DNA of 64,000 nucleotides from DATBLE01 sp963808815 (GCA_963808815.1 CAWEGI010000009.1:1-64000); one strand, 5' to 3'. Positions 43,668 through 52,376 are shown, counted from the first letter of the stretch. Translations and numbers: made by a program. Notes: a model not told the origin generated them from the sequence alone.

Positions 43668-44519
43668 GCCGTCTCCAGCCACAAAGCGATCTCGGTGTGG
43701 TCGGCGTCATCCGGCAGGGCATCGGCCGCCTGCTCCCAGAGCGCCACGGCCGCGTCGCCCAGGACGAAGGGCGAGTCGGTGGCACGCGCCAGTTCCCTCG
43801 CGGTCTGGATGTCCTTGACCATCAGCCGCATTGCGAACCCCGACGTGAAGGAACGAGGCTCGACGAACTGGGGCACCTTGTGCTCGGTCGCCCAGCTCCG
43901 CCCGGTCGAGTCGTTGATCGCGTCCACCATGACCTTCGGATCGAGCCCGAAGCGGGCTCCCGCCGTCACCGCTTCGAGCGTGATCAGGAAGTTGGTCGCC
44001 GACAGCAGGTTGTTCAGCGCCTTCAGAGCGTGCCCGGCACCGACGGGGCCGGCGTGCACGATCTTCGCTCCGACCGCCTCGAAGATCGGGCGGCACGAGT
44101 CCAGATCCTCCTCGGAGCCGCCGGCCATGATCGTCAGTGTCCCCGCCTCGGCCCCCACGACCCCGCCCGAGACCGGGGCGTCGAGGTAGCGGACGCCGCG
44201 CCGACCGGCCTCGGCGGCCAGTTCGCGCGTCTGGGTCGGATCCGACGAGCCCATGTCGACGACCAGGGCTCCGGAATCGACGGCGTCGAGTAGGCCCTCG
44301 TCGAGCACGACCTGGCGGACGATCGCCGACGTGGCGAGCATCAGCACGACCACATCCACCCCGGCCGCCGCCTCCGGGAGCGATTCGACGGCAGCGCTGT
44401 CCGGCGCGGGCACGGGCGGCGGGATCCACATCGAAGCCGCGCACCTCGTGCCCCGCCTCGACCAGCCGGGCGGTCATCGGCACGCCCATGTGACCGAGCC
44501 CGACGAAGCCGACTCTCAC
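43664..44519 (-). CDS. 3-hydroxyisobutyrate dehydrogenase family enzyme (B), one frameshift
   Basis: About 284 residues of the beta-hydroxyacid dehydrogenase family. N-terminal NAD loop VGFVGLGHMGVPMTARLVEAG; after one extra base near 44402 the rest is intact, with the substrate motif YLDAPVSGGVVGAEAGTLTIM and the catalytic Lys in AGHALKALNNLLSA. It oxidises a 3-hydroxy acid to a semialdehyde or reverses that. GTGA overlap with the gene before it. A second, paralogous enzyme lies two genes upstream. Confidence 0.85.
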
Positions 44520-44914
44520 CCTTGGGCCTCGTCGAGCGCCCGCTCGGCAACTCGGAATGCGTCGAGCCCCGCCGGCATGCCGCAGTAGACGGCCGCCTGC
44601 AGCAGAGTCTCCTGAATCTCCTCCTTCGAGCAGCCGTTGGTCAGCGCCCCGCGGACGTGCGCGCCTAGCTCCTGCGGGCGGTTGAGCGCGGTCAGCATGG
44701 CGACGTTCAGCAGGCTCCGTGTCCGGCGATCGAGACCCTCGCGGTTCCAGACCGCGCCCCAGCAGTACTCGGTGACGAGCTCCTGCATCGGGCGCATGAA
44801 GGCCGAGGCCTGCTCGAGCGAGCGGTCGACGTGTTCTCGCCCGAGCACGGCGCGCCGCGTCTCCAGCCCGCGCTCGTACCTATCCTGGGAGCCGCTGACG
44901 CCTTCGTCTTTCAC
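44516..44914 (-). CDS. 4-carboxymuconolactone-decarboxylase-like protein (PcaC-like)
   Basis: 132 residues, single CMD domain. RYERGLETRRAVLG at the start, TEYCWGAVWNREGLDRRTRS in the centre and ELGAHVRGALTNGCSKEEIQ with the catalytic-type His match PcaC of the protocatechuate branch, which decarboxylates a lactone ring. In this operon it sits beside an MBL lactonase. Starts with GTG overlapping the cupin stop. Confidence 0.85.
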   Translation of the reverse strand: MKDEGVSGSQDRYERGLETRRAVLGREHVDRSLEQASAFMRPMQELVTEYCWGAVWNREGLDRRTRSLLNVAMLTALNRPQELGAHVRGALTNGCSKEEIQETLLQAAVYCGMPAGLDAFRVAERALDEAQG

Positions 44915-45300
44915 GCCCAGCCCTCCCCGTATTCCTCGTCGGTGACCGGGTCGAGCCAGTCGTGCCCACCGAGCGAGATCGCCAGGTGGAGCAGGTAGCT
45001 GTGCGGCGCGGCGCCGTGCCAGTGCTCCTCCCCGGGCGGGATCCAGACGACGTCGCCGGCGGCGAGCTCCCCGCCGTTTCCGTCTCGCGCGCGGGCGCGG
45101 CCCCCGCCGGCGGTGACGACGAGGATCTGGCCCTGATGGTGGGTGTGCCAGTGGGTTCGTGCCCCGGGGGCGAAGAACACGTTGTTGATCAGCACGCCGT
45201 CGGTCTCGGGAAGTACCGGGTCGCCCCAGACCTCTCCGGTGAACGTGGCGGTGCGCTGCTCGGACCTGGTGCCGGCCTCGCGGCCGCGGTTGATCTTCAT
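44911..45300 (-). CDS. cupin protein
   Basis: 129 residues. Cupin motif 1 FFAPGARTHWHTHHQGQILVV gives His, His and Gln, and motif 2 is GDVVWIPPGEEHWHGAAPHS. This form resembles cupins fused or adjacent to CMD proteins in aromatic pathways. It begins MKINRGREAGTRSEQRTATF. Stop and start overlaps link it to the PcaC-like gene. Confidence 0.85.
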   Translation of the reverse strand: MKINRGREAGTRSEQRTATFTGEVWGDPVLPETDGVLINNVFFAPGARTHWHTHHQGQILVVTAGGGRARARDGNGGELAAGDVVWIPPGEEHWHGAAPHSYLLHLAISLGGHDWLDPVTDEEYGEGWA

Positions 45301-45313
45301 GTCCGTGATCCTC

Positions 45314-46279
45314 TCAACTGGAAGGTTCCTGGAGGCGCACGCCACCGGAGACGTCGCCGATCGCGTCGACCACCCGGTTGGAGATCTGCTCGCCGTAGCC
45401 CAGCTCGGCGGCGAGTTCGAACGCCTCGATGCATCCATTCGCGGTCGGCGTGCGCACGTCCAACTCGCGGGCCAGCTCGGCGTAGAGACGCAGGTCCTTC
45501 AACATCAGGTTGCCGGTCAATCCGCCCTCGAGGTAATCGCCGTCGACGATCCTCGGGAACCGGTTGAGGGTGGCGAAGTTCACCCCGCTCGAGTTGTTGA
45601 GCACGTCGAGGAAGGTGTGCAGTTCGAGCCCGGCCTTCCGTGCGGCGACCATCACCTCGGCGGTGGCGGCCAGGCTGATCCCGTTGAGGAAGTTGTTCAG
45701 CAGCTTCGCCGTGTGACCGGCTCCACTGGCGCCCATGTGGAAGACGCGCGCGCTGAACGTGTCGAGCACCGGGCGGACACGGTCGAGTGCCGCCTCGGCG
45801 CCGCCGGCCATGATCGTCAGTGACCCCTGCTCGGCGGCGGCCGCACCGCCCGAGATGCCGGCGTCGATGAAGTCGACGCCGCGTTCATCGAGCCGGCGGT
45901 GGAGCTCCAGGGTCGACGACGGCGACGAGGTGCTCAGATCGACCACTACCTGGCCCGGTCGTCCGGCACCGAGGATCCCGTCGTCGCCGAGGACGACGGC
46001 CTCGACGACCGGGCTGTCGGGAAGGGACAGGATGACGATGTCGCTCTTTTCGGTGACGGCGGCCGGGGAGACGGCGGACGCTGCCCCGGACGCGGCGGCG
46101 CGGGTCGGGTCGACGTCGTAGCCGAGCACGGAGTAGCCGCCGGCGACGATCCGGCGGGTTATCCGGCCGCCCATGTTCCCGAGGCCGACGAAGCCGACCT
46201 TGCCTTCGGCGTCACGAGGACGCCTCGCACCAACCTCGGCAGCTTCGCGATCGGCTTTGCGCTCGGCTTCGTCTCTCAT
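45314..46279 (-). CDS. 3-hydroxyisobutyrate dehydrogenase family enzyme (A)
   Basis: 321 residues including a 27-residue charged N-terminal leader. NAD loop VGFVGLGNMGGRITRRIVAGG, DLSTSSPSSTLELHRRLDER, substrate motif FIDAGISGGAAAAEQGSLTI and catalytic Lys in GHTAKLLNNFLNG. ATGA overlap with the MBL stop; the gap to the cupin is 13 bases. The presence of two members suggests two distinct hydroxy acids or a heteromeric arrangement. Confidence 0.88.
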   Translation of the reverse strand: MRDEAERKADREAAEVGARRPRDAEGKVGFVGLGNMGGRITRRIVAGGYSVLGYDVDPTRAAASGAASAVSPAAVTEKSDIVILSLPDSPVVEAVVLGDDGILGAGRPGQVVVDLSTSSPSSTLELHRRLDERGVDFIDAGISGGAAAAEQGSLTIMAGGAEAALDRVRPVLDTFSARVFHMGASGAGHTAKLLNNFLNGISLAATAEVMVAARKAGLELHTFLDVLNNSSGVNFATLNRFPRIVDGDYLEGGLTGNLMLKDLRLYAELARELDVRTPTANGCIEAFELAAELGYGEQISNRVVDAIGDVSGGVRLQEPSS

Positions 46280-47037
46280 GCGATCCGCACCCCCAGTCCG
46301 TCGGCGAGCACCGGAAAGCGGCTCATCACCTCCGGGTCGTGACCGACCAGCAGCGCCGCGCCCCGCCGGCGTGCCAGCTCGCCGACGGTGGCGTAGCCCG
46401 CGTACATCGCGCGAAGGTCGACCATGATCTCGAACGGCCGCTCGAGCTCGAGCTCCTCGTAGTAGTGAACGGCGTCGGAGGCGATGACGGCCGAGCCGCC
46501 GGCGGTTTCCACGACCAGCACCGTCTGGCCGGGCGAATGCCCTCCGACGCAGATCGCCTGGATCCCGGGAGCGATCTCCGCGTCGCCGTCGAGCAGCCGG
46601 AGGCGGCGGTCGGAGATCCGCTCGATCTCCTCCGGCTCGATCAGCGGCGCGAACTGCTGGTGCCGCGCCTCTGGACCCGACCAGAACTCGAGCTCCCTGC
46701 GCTGGACGATCAGCTCCGCGTCCGGGAACCACTCCAGGTTCCCGGTGTGGTCGTAGTGGAGATGAGTGAGGACCACCGTCGGCACGGTCTCGGGCTCGAC
46801 CCCGATCCGCCGCAACGCTTCGTCCGGCGGGCAGAGGCAGGTGCGGCCGCGGCGGGCGCCGGAGTCGGGGTGGAAGCCGGTGTCGACCACGATCGTCGTG
46901 TCGCCGTTCCGGACCACCCAGAAGAAGTAGTCCATCCCGATCTCGGCGTCGGGCTCCCCGTACGAGCTCCAGCGGTAGTAGCACTCGCTTTTCCGGGTTC
47001 TCCGGGTTCCGTACCGGAGCGCGGCCACCTCGTACAC
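46276..47037 (-). CDS. metallo-beta-lactamase-fold lactonase-like hydrolase
   Basis: 253 residues, first gene of the operon. Metal motif TVVLTHLHYDHTGNLEWFPD (HxHxDH), further ligands His in CVGGHSPGQTV, Asp in VIASDAVHYYEELEL and His in LLVGHDPEV. The closest architecture is the AttM/AiiA N-acylhomoserine lactonase type, whose members also open simple lactones, so ring opening of a pathway lactone is plausible. GTG start with TAGAGT six bases upstream, so probably leaderless and the operon promoter. Confidence 0.9.
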   Translation of the reverse strand: MYEVAALRYGTRRTRKSECYYRWSSYGEPDAEIGMDYFFWVVRNGDTTIVVDTGFHPDSGARRGRTCLCPPDEALRRIGVEPETVPTVVLTHLHYDHTGNLEWFPDAELIVQRRELEFWSGPEARHQQFAPLIEPEEIERISDRRLRLLDGDAEIAPGIQAICVGGHSPGQTVLVVETAGGSAVIASDAVHYYEELELERPFEIMVDLRAMYAGYATVGELARRRGAALLVGHDPEVMSRFPVLADGLGVRIA

Positions 47038-47043
47038 GGACCG

Positions 47044-47069
47044 ACTCTACCCGGCGGCGGCTCTAGACT
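47044..47069. promoter_or_regulatory. back-to-back leaderless promoters for the catabolic operon and purD
   Basis: TAGAGT on the minus strand (47044-47049) is six bases from the MBL gene's GTG; TAGACT on the plus strand (47064-47069) is six bases from purD's GTG. Only 38 bases separate the two genes, so the promoters overlap and may compete. Confidence 0.6.
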
Positions 47070-47075
47070 CGAAGC

Positions 47076-48294
47076 GTGCGCGTGTTGATCGTCGGCTCCG
47101 GGGGACGAGAGCACGCCCTGGCCTGGCGACTGGCGCGGGACGGCGGACACGAGCTGCACGCCGCACCCGGGAATCCCGGGATCGCCGGGACTGCCACCTG
47201 CCACCCGGTGGGGGCCGACGACGGCGACGGGCTGCTCGAGCTCGCCACCGCGCTCGGGGCCGATCTCGCGGTGATCGGGCCCGAGGCGCCGCTGGTCGCG
47301 GGGGTGGGCGACCGACTCCGTCACGGGGGCTTTCCCGTCTTCGGGCCGAGTGCCGCCGCCGCGCGCATCGAGGGATCGAAGAGCTTCGCCAAGGAAGTGC
47401 TGGAGGCGGCGGGCGTCCCGACCGCCCGCGCGCTCTCCGATCCGGCGCCGCCCTGCGTGGTCAAGGCCGACGGACTCGCCGCCGGCAAGGGCGTGTTCGT
47501 CTGCCGGACGCAGGAGGAGCTCGAAGCCGGCCTCGCGGCCGCGCGTGCGGTCGGTGGCCACGTCGTCGTCGAGGAGTTGTTGGAGGGCGACGAGCTGTCG
47601 GTGTTCGCGCTCTGCGACGGGCGGCGAGCCTTCCCGCTCGCGGCGGCCCGCGACTACAAGCGCGTCGGCGACGGCGACACCGGGCCGAACACCGGCGGGA
47701 TGGGCTCCTTCTCGCCGGTTCCGGGGTTCGACTCGTCCGAGGTGGAGGAGCTCGTCGACCTCGTCCACGCTCCCGTGGTCGAGGAGCTGGCCCGGCGCGG
47801 GGCACCGTTCATCGGCGTCCTCTTCGCCGGGCTGATGCTGACCGCGGAGGGGCCGAAGGTGCTCGAGTTCAACTGCCGGTTCGGCGACCCGGAGACGCAG
47901 TCGCTCCTGCCCCGGATCGACGGCGACCTCTCGGCTGCGCTCGCGGCGGCCGCGGCGGGCGGGCTCGGAAGCGTCGACCTCCAGGTCGACCCGCGGGCGG
48001 CCGTGACGGTCGTCGTCGCCGGCGGCGAGTACCCGGGCCGCAACGACACCGGCTCGGAGATCGAGGGGATCGAGGCCGCCGAGCGTCTCGGCGCGCTCGT
48101 CTTCCACAGCGGGACCGCCCAGCAGCGGCGAGCACCTCGTCACGAACGGAGGAAGAATCGTCGGCGTGACTGGCGTCGCCGACCAGCTCGAGGAAGCGCG
48201 CGCGCTGGCGTACGAGGGCGCGGGCCTCATCTCCTTCCGCGGCGCGCGCTACCGCAGCGACGTCGCCCTCCCGGAGACGAGCCGCGTTGGCTGA
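47076..48294 (+). CDS. purD: phosphoribosylamine-glycine ligase, one frameshift
   Basis: ATP-grasp enzyme that joins phosphoribosylamine with glycine (second step of purine synthesis). VLIVGSGGREHALAW starts it, and ATP-grasp motifs VVKADGLAAGKGVFVC, VVVEELLEGDELSVFA and GPNTGGMGSF are followed by VLEFNCRFGDPETQ. One extra base at about 48123 shifts the last 55 residues, which read on as GEHLVTNGGRIVG and end RYRSDVALPETSRVG. The end overlaps purE. As an essential gene it is probably intact in the organism. Confidence 0.95.
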
Positions 48295-48694
48295 CCCCGT
48301 CGTCGGGATCCTCGTCGGCTCCGAGTCCGACCGCGAGCGGATGCAGGCCGCGATGGACGAGCTCGACGCCCGCGGGATCGCACACGAGTTCGAGGTGCGC
48401 TCGGCCCACCGCACCCCCGACGCGGTCGCCGAGTATGCGAAGTCGGCGCGTGACCGTGGGCTGCGCGTCCTGATCTGCGGCGCAGGCCTCGCCGCCGCGC
48501 TGCCGGGGGTGGTCGCCGCGCACACCGACCTGCCGGTGATCGGCGTCCCGCTGCGCTCGTCGAAGAGCGTGCTCGACGGACTGGACGCGCTCCTCTCCAT
48601 CGTTCAGATGCCGCCGGGCGTCCCGGTCGCATGCGTGGGCGTCGACAACGCGAAGAACGCTGCAGTCCTGGCCGCCCGCATCCTGGGCTCCTAG
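48287..48694 (+). CDS. purE: N5-carboxyaminoimidazole ribonucleotide mutase
   Basis: 135 residues, class I PurE. VGILVGSESDRERMQAAMDE, FEVRSAHRTPDAVAEYA, CGAGLAAALPGVVAAHTDLP and VIGVPLRSSKSVLDGLDALL are all conserved active-site blocks. It starts with TTG inside the end of purD. A class I PurE normally needs PurK, which is not in this window. A two-hairpin element follows immediately. Confidence 0.95.
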   Translation: MADPVVGILVGSESDRERMQAAMDELDARGIAHEFEVRSAHRTPDAVAEYAKSARDRGLRVLICGAGLAAALPGVVAAHTDLPVIGVPLRSSKSVLDGLDALLSIVQMPPGVPVACVGVDNAKNAAVLAARILGS

Positions 48695-48834
48695 CACGGG
48701 GGAACCCCTGGTTCCCCCGTGAACCCCCTCTTTGTGCGCGGTCCCGGGGTTCCGGTGGTGGCGGAGCCGGCGTCGGACAAACGAACTCCCGCTGTTGCCT
48801 CTCCGTAGCGGCCTCCCGCCGGGCAGAGCCCGGC
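48695..48834 (+). repeat. two-hairpin element, copy 3 (before purB)
   Basis: Directly after the purE stop: perfect 12-bp hairpin CACGGGGGAACC-CCT-GGTTCCCCCGTG, then GGCGGAGCCGGCG, GTTGCCTC at 48794, and a 7-bp hairpin GCCGGGC-AGA-GCCCGGC. Spacing between parts equals copy 1 to the base. In the second stem an A-T pair of copy 1 is G-C here, a compensatory change. Purpose unknown. Confidence 0.7.
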
Positions 48835-48891
48835 TCCGGATGCAGATCGCTGGAACCCCAGCACGATGGCCAAGCCCTCCTGAGCCCACGC

Positions 48892-48897
48892 TACGAT
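48892..48897 (+). promoter_or_regulatory. -10 hexamer of leaderless purB promoter
   Basis: TACGAT with six bases to the GTG of purB; places the transcription start downstream of the two-hairpin element. Confidence 0.55.
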
Positions 48898-48903
48898 CGA
48901 TCA

Positions 48904-50222
48904 GTGATCGCGCGCTACTCCCGTCCCGCCATGGCCGAGGTCTGGTCGGACGAGAGGAAGCTCGCCGCCTGGCTCGAGGTCGAGCTCGCCGCCGTCGACG
49001 CGTGGGCCGAGCTCGGCGTCGTCCCGCCCGAGGCAGCGGGGGCAATTCGCGCCCGCGCCGTTCCGCCCACCGCCGAGCGGGTCGCCGAGCTGGAGCGCGA
49101 GACCGGCCACGACCTCGCCGCCTTCGTCGACGCCGTCCAGTCGGAGCTCGGCGAGGAGGGCCGCTGGCTCCACTACGGGCTGACCTCGTCCGACGTCGTC
49201 GACACGGCACTCGCCCTTCAGCTCCGGGACGCCGGCGCGCTGCTCCTCGACGGCATCGCGCGCGCGCAGGCTGCGGTCGTCCGACGCGCCGAGGAGCACC
49301 GGCTGACGGTCTGCATCGGCCGGACGCACGGCGTCCACGCGGAGCCGACCACCTTCGGACTGAAGCTCGCCGGCTGGGCGTTCGAGCTCGACCGCGGCCG
49401 GGAGCGCCTCGAGCATGCGCTCGACGGCGTGCGCTTCGGAAAGCTCTCCGGCGCGGTCGGGACGTACTCGGTCACCGATCCGGAGCTCGAGCGGATCGCC
49501 TGCGAGCGCCTCGGTCTCGAGCCGGAGCCGGTCTCGACGCAGATCGTCCCGCGCGACCGGCACGCCGAGCTCCTCTCCGCGCTCGCGCTCGTCGCCTCGT
49601 CGCTCGACCGGTTCGCGACCGAGATCCGCCACCTCGCGCGCACCGAGGTGCGCGAGGTGCAGGAGCCGTTCGGCAAGGGACAGAAGGGCTCGTCGGCGAT
49701 GCCGCACAAGCGGAACCCGATCGTCGCCGAGCGGATCTGCGGCCTCGCGCGTGTCGTCCGCGCCGCCGCACAGGTCGGCCTCGAGAACGTCGCCCTCTGG
49801 CACGAGCGCGACATCTCGCACTCGTCGGCCGAGCGCGTCGTCGTGCCGGACGCGTTCCTCGCGCTCGACTACATGCTCGACCGGTTCGCCTGGCTGGTCG
49901 AAGGCCTCGTCGTCCTCCCCGAGCGGATGCGCGCGAACCTGGAGGCGAGCCACGGCCTCTTCTTCTCGCAGCGCGTCCTGCTCGCGCTGGTCGAAGGCGG
50001 GCTGTCCCGCGACGAGGCGTATCGCCTGGTGCAGGAGCACGCCCTGCGCGCCTGGGACGAGGGCCTCGACTTCCGTGGCGCTCGTCGAAGCGCGACGCGC
50101 GCATCGCCGACCGGATCGACCTCGCCGCCGCGTTCGACCTCGGCGCGTACACACGCCACGTCGACGTCGTCTTCGACCGCCTGCACGCCCTGACCGCCGA
50201 CCGGGAGGCCGCCCATGTCTGA
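48904..50222 (+). CDS. purB: adenylosuccinate lyase, frameshifted near the 3' end
   Basis: Fumarase/aspartase-superfamily lyase that releases fumarate from SAICAR and from adenylosuccinate. It starts IARYSRPAMAEVWSDERKL. HYGLTSSDVVDTALALQLR, GRTHGVHAEPTTFGLKLAGW and the signature loop GQKGSSAMPHKRNPI with catalytic Ser are all present. Two extra bases near 50078 and 50092 interrupt the last 45 residues (DARIADRIDLAAAFDLGAY), which otherwise end normally at a TGA overlapping purC. About 438 residues after repair. Confidence 0.94.
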
Positions 50223-51081
50223 GACGCTCACCCACGTCGCGAGCGGCAAGGTCCGCGAGCTGTTCACGATCGACGACGACCGCCTGCTGCTCGTCGCCAG
50301 CGACCGGATCTCGACCTTCGACGTCGTGCTCCCGACCGAGATCCCCGACAAGGGGCGCGTGCTCACCGGCCTGTCGGCGTTCTGGTTCGCGCGCACGCGG
50401 GACGTCTGCGCGAACCACCTGCTCGCGCTGCGCGCCGACGGGCGCTCGACCGAGTGCCGGCGGCTGGAGATGCTGCCGCTCGAGTGCGTCGTCCGCGGCT
50501 ACCTCGCCGGCTCCGGCTGGAAGGACTACCAGCGCGACGGGCGCGACCTCCGGGCACGACCTGCCGGAGGGGCTGCAGCGAGTCGGACCGGCTGCCGGGG
50601 CCGATCTTCACGCCCTCGACCAAGGCGACCAGCGGCCACGACGAGAACATCGACGCCGAGCAGGCGGTCGCGCTGGTCGGCCGCGAGCTGCTACGAGCAG
50701 GTCGAGCGCACGGCGCTCGAGCTCTATCGGTACGCCTCGGAGCACGCCGCCGCCCGCGGGATCCTGATCGCCGACACGAAGTTCGAGTTCGGTCTCGACG
50801 GGGACGGCGACCTGGTGCTCGCCGACGAGGCGTTCACGCCCGACTCCTCTCGCTTCTGGCCTGCCGACGAGTTCGCGCCGGGTGGCCCGCAGCCGTCCTT
50901 CGACAAGCAGTTCGTACGCGACTACTGCGAGGCGCTCGGTTGGGACAAGACGCCGCCCGGCCCGGAGCTGCCGGACGACGTCGTCGCCGGCACTCGCGCG
51001 CGCTACGTCGAGGCGTTCGAGCGCCTGACCGGGATCGGGTTCGACGACTATCTCGCCGACCCAGCGGTGGTGACGCGGTGA
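50215..51081 (+). CDS. purC: SAICAR synthetase, three extra bases
   Basis: Adds aspartate to CAIR using ATP. MSETLTHVASGKVRELFTID (ATP-grasp-like loop), DRISTFDVVLPTEIPDKGRV and ECVVRGYLAGSGWKDY are in frame. Then three +1 shifts near 50541, 50579 and 50691 break the central region (GHDLPEGL, SDRLPGPIFTPSTKATSGHD, YEQVERTALELY), after which the frame is restored to the C-terminus (GPQPSFDKQFVRDYCEALGW). Because the three shifts sum to zero, the open frame is deceptively continuous with a scrambled middle. Probably intact in vivo. Confidence 0.93.
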   Translation: MSETLTHVASGKVRELFTIDDDRLLLVASDRISTFDVVLPTEIPDKGRVLTGLSAFWFARTRDVCANHLLALRADGRSTECRRLEMLPLECVVRGYLAGSGWKDYQRDGRDLRARPAGGAAASRTGCRGRSSRPRPRRPAATTRTSTPSRRSRWSAASCYEQVERTALELYRYASEHAAARGILIADTKFEFGLDGDGDLVLADEAFTPDSSRFWPADEFAPGGPQPSFDKQFVRDYCEALGWDKTPPGPELPDDVVAGTRARYVEAFERLTGIGFDDYLADPAVVTR

Positions 51082-51320
51082 GGGCGACGGTTCTCGTCCG
51101 CCCGAAGACCGGGATCCTCGACCCGCAGGGCGACGCGGTCCGTGAGTCGCTCCGTCACCTGGGCTTCGCCGTCGGCGACGCCCGGATCGGTCGCGTCGTC
51201 GACCTCGAGGTCGACGACGGCGACCCCGCTGCCGTCCGCGCCGAGGTCGAACGGATGTGCGAGCAGCTGCTGGCCAATCCGCTGATCGAGAGCTACGAGA
51301 TCGAGCTCGGCGAGCAGTGA
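51078..51320 (+). CDS. purS: phosphoribosylformylglycinamidine synthase subunit PurS
   Basis: 80 residues. Small structural subunit that bridges PurL and PurQ and channels ammonia. RATVLVRPKTGILDPQGDAV at the start, then SLRHLGFAVGDARIGRVVDL and the C-terminal LLANPLIESYEIEL, all diagnostic. GTG start overlaps the purC stop and its stop overlaps purQ, so all three are coupled. purL is not in the window. Confidence 0.95.
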   Translation: MRATVLVRPKTGILDPQGDAVRESLRHLGFAVGDARIGRVVDLEVDDGDPAAVRAEVERMCEQLLANPLIESYEIELGEQ

Positions 51321-52028
51321 CCGCACGCGAGCCTCGTCCGGCCATCGCGGTCGTCGTCTTCCCGGGGTCGAACGACGACCGCGACGCCGCCTGGGCGCTC
51401 CGCGCGCTCGGCGCCGACGCCATGCTCGTCTGGCACGGCGAGCGACGAGCTGCCGCCGGACACGGGCGCCGTCGTCCTGCCCGGCGGGTTCTCGTACGGC
51501 GACTACCTCCGCTGCGGGGCGATCGCCCGCTTCTCTCCGGTGATGCGTGCGGTGGAGGCCTTCGCGGCCGAAGGAGGGCCCGTGCTCGGGATCTGCAACG
51601 GCTTCCAGATCCTCTGCGAGGCCGGCCTCCTGCCCGGCGCGCTGCGCCCGAACGCCTCGCTCTCGTTCGTCTGCCGCGACGTGGCGGTGCGCGTCGAGCA
51701 GGCGCAGCCGCCCTTTTCGAGCCGGTGCGAGCCCGGGCAGCGGCTCGTCATCCCCGTCAAGCACGGCGAAGGGTGCTGGTATGCGCCGCCCGAGCTCGTG
51801 GACGAACTCGACCGGGCGGGACGCATCGTCCTGCGCTACGAGCCCGGAGAGAACCCGAACGGCTCGACCGCCGACATCGCCGGCGTGGTGAACGAGCAGG
51901 GCAACGTGATGGGCCTCATGCCCCACCCGGAGCATGCCGTCGATCCGATGCTCGGTTCGGGCGACGGAGCGCTGATCCTCGCCTCGCTCGTGGACGCCGC
52001 GCGCGATCGCATCGTGGCTGCCGTCTAG
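51317..52028 (+). CDS. purQ: phosphoribosylformylglycinamidine synthase glutaminase PurQ, one extra base
   Basis: Class I glutamine amidotransferase subunit that feeds ammonia to PurL. VVVFPGSNDDRDAAWALRAL, then, after an extra base at about 51443, LPGGFSYGDYLRCGAIARFS, the nucleophile Cys in VLGICNGFQILCEAGLL, and the His-Glu pair in GLMPHPEHAVDP. GTG start overlaps purS. About 236 residues after repair. The frameshift would inactivate an essential step, so an error is the likely cause. Confidence 0.94.
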
Positions 52029-52294
52029 GCGCCTCCTCCCAGTCCGAGCGCCGCCGCCAGCTCCGGATGCTTGGCCAGCTCGGTTCGCAGCCGCTCCAGG
52101 TCGCGCGCCCGCAGCGTGACCGGCCCACGCCGCGAGACGCCGCCCGTCGCGTAGGAGAAGCGCACGAGCCGCTCCCCGCCTGCTTCGAGCAACTGGACGA
52201 CCGACGCGAACCGCTTTTCGCCGGCCCGCTGCTGGACGGCGAGCTCGTCGACCACGGTGGCTGCTCCCCACGGCGTTGCACTCGTCTTCGCCAT
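52025..52294 (-). CDS. small conserved hypothetical protein
   Basis: 89 residues: MAKTSATPWGAATVVDELAV, then FASVVQLLEAGGERLVRFSY and a C-terminal helix with RARDLERLRTELAKHPELAA. It has the feel of a small actinobacterial DNA- or RNA-binding or regulatory protein but no family is certain. TACGTT lies six bases before the ATG. Convergent with purQ, overlapping its stop. Confidence 0.6.
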   Translation of the reverse strand: MAKTSATPWGAATVVDELAVQQRAGEKRFASVVQLLEAGGERLVRFSYATGGVSRRGPVTLRARDLERLRTELAKHPELAAALGLGGGA

Positions 52295-52300
52295 GACGCC

Positions 52301-52306
52301 AACGTA
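52301..52306 (-). promoter_or_regulatory. -10 hexamer of a leaderless promoter (89-aa protein)
   Basis: TACGTT on the minus strand, six bases before the ATG at 52294; it also fixes that start over upstream in-frame codons. Confidence 0.55.
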
Positions 52307-52363
52307 GCGGGGCAGCTCGAACGTGTCTGTGCCGCTAGTGCGCCGGGAGTGTGACGCGCCGCA

Positions 52364-52369
52364 TAGGCT
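52364..52369 (+). promoter_or_regulatory. -10 hexamer of a leaderless promoter (phosphotransferase)
   Basis: TAGGCT with seven bases to the GTG at 52377; no ribosome site. Confidence 0.5.
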
Positions 52370-52376
52370 CGGGCCC

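Noticed and set aside
50541..51443. Programmed +1 frameshifting at rare CGA or CTA codons in the pur genes
   Set aside because: In several sites the shifted codon could be CGA or CTA, but the extra base can be placed at more than one position, and error explains clustering and the untouched 20-kb stretches better.
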